Shown: positions 55,126 through 64,000 of the stretch, piece after piece
Position numbering within the stretch: the first letter of the stretch is position 1
How the letters are laid out: every line of letters starts with the position of its first letter
Assembly (NCBI GenBank): GCA_037954665.1
Contig: JBBMOL010000226.1
Span: forward strand, 62,001-126,000
From: Laguncularia racemosa
Lineage: Eukaryota > Streptophyta > Magnoliopsida > Myrtales > Combretaceae
DNA: 64,000 bases
Reading direction: 5' to 3'
Position numbers and translations under genes: made by a program
Notes under the pieces: generated by a model
Seen by the model: only the letters and a program-made list of their open reading frames with translations
Databases searched by the model: none
What the model was told of the DNA's origin: nothing

Positions 55126-55717
55126 CGGGACTTTTTTATTTACTCATTTTTTGGACTTTTGATTTACTTGTATTGTTTTGCTTAGAACTGGCCACTCAAG
55201 TGGCTTAGTTGTAATTTTCCTATGATTTTACCCTAATAGAAGCCAGTATAAATACTTGCTAACTAAGGTTTGTTGGAGACTTTTGAACATTTTAGAAAAA
55301 TCATACACTTTGCCATGAGGAGAGTCCTTGCTAGCAAATTTGATCTCTTATCAATTTCAAGTGTGGAATTATGGCGAGATTGGCTTTGGGAGTATTGTGA
55401 TTCATATCAATTCTTCTTAAGTTGCTTCCAATTATTTCTAGTGCATCATATCTAGTTATGATTGGTTGTGATACCTTGTTCTTGTTCACGTGTTTTAGGG
55501 ATCCAAATTTTCAAATTTAAATTCAATTCCAATTTAATTGGAATTTGATTCATCTTTGTGTTATCCTTTACATATATTACAATTTCAAGTGATCCTCTTT
55601 ATAATTTGGCATTATAGTCATTTGACTTCACGCAATTAGGGTTCGTTTAATTGTTGATATCACGCTATCTTGTGGAATTGATTTTGGTGTTCTTGCAAAT
55701 TGATTATAGGCACATCA
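55126..55717 (+). repeat. TE-B LTR piece, B0 subtype
   Basis: Matches the downstream ~590 bases of the LTR at 671-1522 (actggYcaYtYRagtggct, caYgaggaRRGTCCTTGC and the GGCACATCA end). It has a perfect hairpin GCCACTCAAGTGGC at about 55188-55201. No primer site follows. The 5' part is missing at an abrupt junction with B7. Confidence 0.75.
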
Positions 55718-55719
55718 CA

Positions 55720-58700
55720 ATATGGTCTAGGTTTATTAAGATGTCCCAGCCAAAGCTTTACCTTATGCTTCATTTACTTTATATAATCTAATGGTATACA
55801 AAATCAAACATTTGGGAGTAAATTTTATGTCTACAACAAGAAAGGGAAAATACTGAATCAAACATATAGGTGTAAATGGTATGTCCCCCACATGAAAGGG
55901 AAAAGACAGTAGTCCTAATATAAAGATTTAATGAATACCTCGTTTGGAAGATTTCACATAGACTCTAAATATTACTCATGTATATCATTTAAAATGAGAG
56001 AAAAAAGTATAAGAAATCATATATGTATCATGTACCATTTTTCCCTTTGCATACTCACACTCTTTATTTGTTGGTTGGTTGTGGCTTCACCAATTTTACT
56101 CAAGGAACAATTTGTAGTCTTAAATTAAATCAGAATTGGCCCACCACACTTGTTGTCCCCATCCCCCAAGCCCCACCTTACTTTTGAAGATGACACTCAA
56201 GTCTATTACACCATCAACCATGTGATGCAATTAACTTATACGTAATTTATGTATGAACCAATTATTAAGATAGTGAGATAAATTGATTACTTGAAAGGTA
56301 TATCATTAATATTTTATAGTTCTTATGGATGATATACAATGCATCCAAATCACAAAGCGTTATCTAAATTTACCACCTCTAACTACTATGCTAAGGAACA
56401 ATGATAGGCTACTTTTTGGATATATGAGATGTGTGCAAAAGTCATAAATGAAATTGCAAGCATTTTCATGCTATGAGTGGAACCGTATAAACTTGGATCC
56501 ATGAGTTTATATTGTTGGGGATGGTATTTTAAAGGTCATATATATCTATATATATATATATATATATATATTTGATAGAAAAGTAAAAGTTGAAATACAT
56601 AAACATCCCATAAAGCTTTTGAAATTATAAAGAGCACCAATATTTTCAAAGTTTGAACTTACATCTCCTAAAACAATTGTTGAGAATTTACATTTCATGA
56701 GTTAACTATCTAATTGTCTCATCTTGTTGATGTAGACAAAAACTTTAACATATTTAATCAACTAATACTAAAAAAAGTGACTTTATAATCGTATTTTTAT
56801 TTTGTTAACTCTTCACCAATCCTATGTAACGACATAATTATCATGCACTAATACCATTATATTGTCTTGTAAACTTTCCAAGAGCAAAGTCGAGAAAAGA
56901 AAATTAAAATACTCTTAAAATGTTTTTATAAATTGCTATCACATTAAAGAATACTTTAAAAGGCAAAAAAACAAAAAAAAAAAAAAACAAAATCCTTCCA
57001 TACCCAAAGACATTATGTAATCTTTTAGGATCGTTTTCATTAATGATGGTATGAACAATTTAGTTGCCTAAGTTTTTTTAATTTTTATTTCTATAACCTT
57101 TGAAGTTCCTTTTAGTGGTGTGAATTATAGAAAAATATTTTGTATTTAAATGTAGAAAATGTGTATATTCCAATTTTTTGTTCCTGAAAATTGATTAGGG
57201 AATAACATTGTAGTTAAACTTCATTAAGCACTAATCTTCATTTGATTAAAATTGCATGATAGAATAAACATGGTGATTGTTACATGCTTTACTTGAAATA
57301 GGAAGAGAATTGTGATGAAATTGATATTTCAATCTTTGTTTGGTTGCAATTCCACTATAGGAATTAAGAAAAATAAGTAGAAAGAAAACTTCTTACTCAT
57401 CTATATTCATCAACACTAATGGTTGCCTCTAGTTATTTTTGTTACAAAGATGTTTTTTCGTCACCCTTACTATATAAAACCATACCACTTCTCTTTACTA
57501 TTGTTATTAGATTTCATCTCTCTAATATGGTTGCTAACCACCCCTTACTCTTAAATTGTTAGTAACAATTTCATGTTTGTTTCTAAACCACCCCCCCCCC
57601 CCCCCCCCCCGCCAGAATTTCCCCCAATTTTCTTTATTTTTATTTTTTATTTTTGAACATTCCTACATATTTTCAATTTTCTTTTATTTTTTTATTTTTT
57701 CTTTTTGGCATTAGTTATTTAAATACATCAAATTAATTGTCCATATTAATAAAATGAGGCTTAAGCAACCTGTTTATATATATATATATATAATATATAT
57801 CAATCACTACCATAACTATTGCCTTTTTTCATGAAAAATTTAAGCAATTGAAACACCAAACAATTGATTATAGAAGCTAAATATTCTTCAACAATTGAAT
57901 TAAATAGAGCATACTTGAAGATCAAATTCAAGAGACATGGCTAAAATTTTAAAACTGTGGACTCTTGATTTTTCGACTTTCTTAATATTATGCTCCTCTA
58001 TAAAAATAAATAAATAAATAATAAGTGACCTCCAAAACTTCCCTCTAATCAAGCTCACATAGTAGATGCCATCTCTCTCCCTCTAGGTTTCTTTTGAAAG
58101 CCATTTCCAATTTCTCTCTAAATCTTGAGTCAAAACACCCACCCTTGGTTAAAATCACCTCAGCCTCATAAAACACCTTATTACCACTAAAATTACTTGA
58201 AATGACCCTCTCATATGGCCTTAGAACACTAGGAGTAGCCCAAATCTAGAATCCTAAAGCAGGCACTCATGGACGCCTTTGAAAATTCCCCTCACCATTG
58301 CTGTACTGTTGTGCTACCACCACCGTTAGGATTTTTAAAATTAAAAAAAAAAGGTAACATCTTATTCTTTTTCCCATGAAGATTTATGCTCTTGAAAATA
58401 GAAACATAATATATATATATATATGATTCATCTAAATTAAAAAAGAAAAGCAAATCAATCAATATAAAACAAAATTTTCAAGTGTCTAAATATAAAAAAT
58501 AAATAATAATAATAAAAATCTAAAATGAATAATCATTATTCCACTATTATTCAAGATTTTATTTATTTTTATCCACCAACTATCCATTGATTTGCCCTCG
58601 TTTCCGACCATCATATACATCGTTTAACCTATATTTTGATAAAATGAATATTCGATGAATTTTAGGTTGGCTGTGTAGCCTAATTTCTATCAAGATGCAT

Positions 58701-58796
58701 AACATGCAATTCAGATATTTTTCCGATCGTATGAACTTCGATTCTCATCTACCCACCTTGAAGGTAATAGATTGATTCATCCTAGCTATATCAATA
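55720..58796. repeat. Large direct repeat, copy 1
   Basis: Starts ATATGGTCTAGG and aligns with the next unit from 58797 for about 2.9 kb in the same order and orientation, with many substitutions and indels. The last matching bases are near 58633; 58634-58796 has no partner inside the window. No convincing coding frame in either copy. It holds a (TA)n run at 56538-56570, a 20-base poly-C (57591-57610) and (AAAT)n near 58006-58021. Confidence 0.8.
57591..57610 (+). repeat. 20-base poly-C tract
   Basis: Uninterrupted run of C in an AT-rich context; absent at the matching place in copy 2 (about 60595). Could be real or partly an assembly artefact. Confidence 0.8.
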
Positions 58797-59595
58797 ATAT
58801 GGTCTAGGTTTATTAGGGCACCTAAGCTTAGGCTTCACCTTGTGCTACATTTCCTTTATATAATCCAATGGGATACAGAATCAAACATTTGGGAGTAAAT
58901 GTTATGTCCACCACATTAAAGGGCAACACTGAATCAAACATGTGGGTGTAAATGTTATATCCCCCACATGAAAGGGAAAGGATAATAGTCCTAATAAGAA
59001 GATTTAATGGACCCCTAGTTTGTAAGATTTCACACTGACTCTAAATATTACTCATGCATATCATTTGAAATGTGGGAAAAAAAAAACAAATCATATCTGT
59101 ATCATGTACCATTTGCCCCTTTCCATACTCACACTCTTTATTTCTCTATTGGTTATGGCTTCACCAATTTTACTCAAGAAATAAATTGTAGTCTTAAATT
59201 AAATCGGTATTCGCATGCCACACAAGCTATCCCCACCTCACTTTCGAAGATGACACTCAAATCTGTTACATCATCAACCAAGTGTTGCAATTAACTTATA
59301 CGTAATTTATGTAAGACCCAATTATTAACACAGTGAGATAAATTGGTTATTTAAAAGGTATATGATTGATATTTTATAGTTCTTATTAATGATATACAAT
59401 GTATCAAGATTACAAAGAGTTATCTGAATTTACCACCTCTAACTAATAAGCCAAGGAACAATGATAGGCAACTTTTTTTATGTATGAGATGTGCGCAAAA
59501 GTCATAAATGAAATTTCAAGCATGTTCATGCCATGAGTGGAACTGAATAAACTTGGATTTATGGGTCTATATTGCTGGTGATGGTATTTTACGGT

Positions 59596-59629
<34 letters not shown>

Positions 59630-61337
59630 TCCCATAAAAGCTTTTTAAATAATACAAACCCCTAAAATTTTCAAAGTTAGCACTTAAATCTCCTAAAATA
59701 ATTGTTGGGAATTTACTTTTTATGAGTTAGTTGTCTATTTGTCTCATCTTGTTGATGTAGACAATTACTTTAATATATTTAGCTAACTAATGCTAAAAAA
59801 ATCTATTTATAATCCTATTTTTATTTCATTAATTTTTCACTAATCCAATCGAATGACATAATTATCATGCACTAATACCATTACATTGTCTTGCAAATTT
59901 TCCACGAGCAAAGTCGAAGAAAAAAAATTAAAATACCACTAAAATGTTTTTAAAAATCGTTGTCATATTAAAGAATATGTGAAAGGACAAAAAAATGAAC
60001 AAAATCGTTTCATATTTAGCGACATTATGTAATCTTTTACGATCATTTTCATTAATGATGGTATGATCAATTTATTTTCCTAAATTTTTTTAATTTTATT
60101 TTTTTAACCTTTGAGGTTCTTTTTAGTGGTGTGAATTATAGAAAAATATTTTATATGTAAATATAGAAAATGTGTATATTCCAATTTGTTGTAGTTGGAA
60201 ATTCATTAAGGAATGACATTATGGTTAAACTTCACTAAGCATCATTCTCCATTTAAATAAAATAGCAGTTGAATGATAGAATAAACAAGGTGACAGTTAC
60301 ACACTTTACTTGAAATAGGAAGAAAATTTTGATGAAATTGATATTTCAATCTTTATTTGGTTGCAATTGTACTATAGGAATCGAGAAAAATAAGTAGAAG
60401 GGAAACTTCTTTCTCGTCTATATTCATCAACACCAATGGTGCCTCTAGCTATTTTTGCTACAAAGATGTTTTTCCATCACCCTTACTATATATAACTATA
60501 CCACTTCTCTTTACTATTGTTATTAGATTTCACCTCTTTAATGTGGTTGCTAACCAGCACTTGCCCTTACATGGTTAGTAATGATGTCATGTTTGTTCTT
60601 TTTATTTTTTATTTCCTCCAAATGATCAATTCTAGACACTAAATATCCTTTAGTAGTTGAATAAAATAGAGAATACTCGAAATTCAAATTCAAGTGACAT
60701 GGCTAAAATTTTAAGACTGCGAACTCTTCATTTTCTAACTTCCTTGACATTGTGTTCCTCTATAAAAATAAATGAAAAAATAAAAAGTGACCTTCTGAAC
60801 TTCTCTCTAATCAAGCTCACACAGTAGATACCTTCTCTCTCCCTCTAGGTTTCTTTTGAAACCCATTTCCATCTTCTCTCTAAATCTTGAGCCAAAACAC
60901 CCACCCTTAGGTAAAATCATCCCTGGCCCCATAAAACACCTTATTACAACTAAAATTTCTTGAAACGAGCCACTCACTTGGCCTTAGAACACTAGGAGTA
61001 GCCCTAAACCTAGAATCCTAAAACAGCCACTCATGTACGCCTTTGAAACTACCCCTTACCATAGCTCTACTATTGCACCACCACTACCATTAGGACAAAC
61101 AAGTTGAGATGAGCTGGTCTGACACGCATCATTGTGCAATATTTTAAGGATTTTTTCTTTTTTACTTTTAGGAATTCTTAGGTCTTTAAATATAAAAAAT
61201 AAAAAAATATAACTATAAATTCGAGATAGTGAATAATCATTACTCCACTGTTATTTAAGATCTTATGTATTTTTATCCACCAATCGCTCATTGATTTGCC
61301 CCTATTTTTAGCCATTGTATACTTCGTTCAACCTATA
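58797..61337. repeat. Large direct repeat, copy 2 (truncated by B9)
   Basis: Second copy of the unit, ending at CCTATA where the B9 LTR begins. Where copy 1 has a long (TA)n it has (TA)n followed by (GA)n (59596-59629). It lacks the poly-C tract. The rest of the unit may continue beyond B9, outside the window. Confidence 0.8.
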
Positions 61338-62551
61338 TGATAGGAATCAAAATCCGACAAGACCTATCATTAAGGCAAGAACTAAAGGATTTCGAATATT
61401 GGCGATGAGGGCCCATTTTGAGCAAATCAACCTTGGAATTGTTTGTTTACTAAACCCTTTTCTCTTATTCAAGTATTGTGTATTCCAATAAGAATGCTTA
61501 TCATGCTTTATGAGGCGATGGACAAACTCACTCAAACTTAGCTTGTGGGTTATCCATGAACTGACCTAAACCGGCAATGAGCTAGGCCGACGAATCCTAT
61601 AGAAGAGCTAACATGATGAAGACTATTTTTATTTATAATTATTTCTTTGGACTATTTATGTTGTAATCTTTCTTTTGGGACACTTTCATTTGCTTGTAAT
61701 TGTCTTTTAGGACCGGCCAACTTAAAAGTGGCATAGTTGTAATTTTGTGGACTTTTTAACCTTAAAGGGAGCAAGTATAAATACTTGCTTATAGTAGGGT
61801 TTGAGGAGGCTAAAAATTTTTCAGATTTGAACATCACTTTTCATGAGAGGGCTTAGGGTTTCCGAAATCCAATTTCTTTTATCAATTTCCAAGAGTTGAA
61901 ATTGTGACGAGTGCAACAAAAGGTAATTGTAAGTAGTATCAATTCCTTCTTTGTTGTGTTTTCATTTCATCACTAGTGAGTCATATCTAAGGTTGATTTG
62001 GATTTGTCTAGGTTAGATTTTTTATTGCATTTGTGATCAATTATCTTGTTATAAGATTGATTGCTTTAGTTCTTGATATCTTCATCTTCATTGGTGGCAT
62101 GAATTGAAATTGTAGGAAAGATTTGAGATCATGATTTTTGGATCTTTTCTTTTGATATAATTCACGTGGATTTCACTTGTTTTATTGTTATTTGTTGAGG
62201 TTTAACCTTGTTGGATTGTGATTGCATCTTTGGACCTTTAGATTTTCATCAAAATTCTAATAAGATTCACACAATTTCCATTCTAATTGGACCGATTTTG
62301 TATGTGAGTTGGGGTATGTTTCTTTGATTCATTTGATTGTGCTTAGACCTTGGTTTTGAGCACATCATCTTTTGGTATTAGAGCATCATCATATTTGGAT
62401 CTAAGATTGATTACTTCCTAATTGAAGAATTGGTTACATTCATTGGAAATTGACGCCATTGTTCATGAGATTAAGACTAGTTTGATTGATAATATTTGAT
62501 TGTCTTTCAAATTGGTTTTGTATGTGCTTAATCTTGGTTTTAGGCACATTA
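61338..62551 (+). repeat. B9 5' LTR, long form
   Basis: 1214 bp. TGATAGGAATCAAAATCC...; short-form end GAGCACATCA at 62367, then primer-like TTGGTATTAGAGC, then about 180 bases to GGCACATTA at 62551. TATA palindrome GCAAGTATAAATACTTGC near 61771. Confidence 0.88.
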
Positions 62552-62556
62552 TCTTT

Positions 62557-62568
62557 TGGTATCAGAGC
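62557..62568 (+). promoter_or_regulatory. B9 primer-binding site
   Basis: Perfect TGGTATCAGAGC, 5 bases after the LTR. Confidence 0.88.
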
Positions 62569-64000
62569 TTGAGGTTAAGAGAAGGGAATTTTCGTGATCT
62601 TCACTTTCAATTAGGGTTCTTCATTTCTTTTAATCCAAGATTATATGTGTGTGGAGGATTGAGTTACTTAATTGTTTGATTGGGGAGTTGAATTTGTTGT
62701 TTATTGAAGTGGAATTGGAAATCTTGTTGTAGCTCATGTGTTTTTGAGAACACCATGAGTAGAAGGTCATATATGTGTGTGTATGTATGTATAGCGTATT
62801 GTGTGTGTTGATTAAAGGAGTTACAACGCAGTGTCCTTGAGTTTGTCGTGAGGAAGAGTTGTGTTTCTTTGTGATCACTTGGAAAAAGTCGAAAATTTGA
62901 AAACAAAGAAGGGCAAAAGGAGAGTTGATGATTTCGGGATTGTAGTTTGAATTTTGAAAGCAAAGAAGAGTGAATGGAGTGTTGATGATTTTGGAATTGT
63001 GATTGTCTTTTATAATTTTCAGATTTGAACTTTTATGGGAAAAAGGAAATCATTTGAATTCAAACACATTCCATTAACTTGAAGTAGTTATTGAGTGGTA
63101 TTGAATATATTTCATTTCAATTTGAAATTTGATTATTACCACTTGTGGAAAGTTGCATTAAGGAGTGCTACTTGAATTGTTGCCGTGTTGTATATGTTTG
63201 AGTTGCAGTGTAAGGGGAGTGTATTGAGTTGTTAGAGTTGTCTATGTTGAGTGAAGGGTAATTTGCACCGTGAAGTGTTATGAGTGAAGTGGTGTTAAGT
63301 GATCTTGAAGTGGACATGAGGAGTAAGAGTGTTGATCCTTTGTGATCAATTGAAGAAGTGTGAATTGTGTAATGTATTTTCGGAAGTGAGGAATAGTAAA
63401 TTGTAATTTTCAGATTTGAATTCAAAATTAAAGTGTGAATTAAGAAGTCAATTTGAAAATTGAAAACACACATTAAGTCATAATTTAATTGTGTGTCATT
63501 TGAATTTGAAATAACTTCTTACCATTTGTGGAATTGTGCACTTATTGAATTCCATTTTTGAATTTGAAAGTTGAGATGCCTTTTTTGTGTTGGAGTTGCG
63601 GTTTGATATTTGTGTGGAAGTGGGGAAAAGTGTATTGTGGCTTGAGGAGGAATTGTATGTAGTGTTGTATGTTTTATTTTGTTTTGTAAGTTTAGTAAAG
63701 AGTGTTAACATTTGGTGTTAGTTGTTGTGTGTGTTGTCAAGCTACTTGTTGTTGGTGGTGTGAACATTGTTGAACTGTGAGCAAAGGGGAAGTTGTATGG
63801 TGGTGAATGGTGTGTTGTGTATGTGTTTAATTGCTGCCAATTGTGTATTTAAGTGGTGAGAAGTCAAGGTTAGAAAAAGGAAAGTGAGTAGTAGAATTTG
63901 AAATTCAAACAAGTCATTAAAGTGTGAAAGTAATTGAACTAGTTACTTAAACACTTATTGTTGAATTTAATTCTATCTACTTGAAAGTAGTTTAGTGTAC
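62569..64000 (+). other. B9 5' leader
   Basis: GT-rich leader resembling that of B3 (compare 63440-63560 with 24690-24810). No conserved frame before the window ends. Confidence 0.7.

Larger units (their letters stand above)
61338..64000 (+). mobile_element. B9: TE-B element, 5' part only
   Basis: 5' LTR 61338-62551, primer site and leader to the window edge. Long-form LTR like B3. No coding sequence is reached. Left flank CTATA is the expected TSD copy; the right one lies outside. Confidence 0.9.

Noticed and set aside
55931..56128. 65-codon frame with a hydrophobic segment in repeat copy 1
   Set aside because: The matching place in copy 2 (59070-59294) reads in a different frame with different residues, so coding is not supported.
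1..64000. tRNA or rRNA genes
   Set aside because: No cloverleaf-like or rRNA-like stretch was seen on either strand; the recurrent TGGTATCAGAGC is a primer-binding site, not a tRNA gene.

Overview
The window is a retrotransposon-packed stretch of a plant nuclear genome, probably an angiosperm. I see no host gene, no RNA gene and no CRISPR. Evidence for a plant: Ty3/gypsy elements with initiator-Met primer sites (TGGTATCAGAGC), a plant-type hAT transposase gene of the BED + DUF659 + dimerisation kind, an AT-rich background, and many stop codons that look like decayed CAA/CAG/CGA/TGG codons. The species cannot be named from this sequence.

Names used here. TE-A and TE-D are two full-length gag-pol Ty3/gypsy elements, related to each other and, by inference, chromovirus/CRM-like (the pol frame runs into the 3' LTR, a GPF motif is present, no chromodomain is visible). 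TE-B is a family without reverse transcriptase, RNase H or integrase: only gag and/or protease, a repeated Q/S/E-rich spacer, and a short tail homologous to the end of pol that also enters the LTR. C and D' are two solo LTRs of a further gypsy-like type.

Layout. 1-1541: end of a TE-B internal region, its LTR and a primer site. 1542-3459: non-coding, possible CACTA ends. 3460-18701: one decayed hAT transposase gene cut by two insertions: TE-A (4581-11372, TSD GAAAT) and solo LTR C (12331-18333, TSD ATAGT), which itself holds B1 (12713-17258, minus, TSD TACTT). 19073-35903: a copia-like LTR remnant split by B2 (19365-34929, minus), which holds a TE-A solo LTR (TSD TGTAA), B3 (22549-27637, TSD TAACA/TAAGA) and B4 (28924-33719, TSD CTCAA). 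B4 has an open gag-protease frame and nearly identical LTRs and is the youngest element here. 35904-36989: TE-B leader fragment. 36990-54279: B5 (minus), holding TE-D (37748-45610, TSD ATAAG), which holds solo LTR D' (37960-39477, TSD AGATC), and B6 (47299-51817, TSD CCTCT). 54280-55125: a second TE-B internal region fused to B5 through a shared LTR. 55126-55717: LTR piece. 55720-61337: two diverged direct copies of a non-coding ~2.9 kb unit. 61338-64000: 5' LTR and leader of B9, running off the window.

How the parts relate. TE-B members use the same primer site and 5-bp TSDs as TE-A/TE-D but lack the enzymes to copy themselves, so they must have been mobilised in trans; both TE-A and TE-D here are too damaged to do so. 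The most striking unexplained structure is in the LTR promoters: in every LTR type examined the TATA region is preceded by a hairpin (GC-rich in all but TE-B), and in three of them the TATA box itself sits in a perfect inverted repeat.
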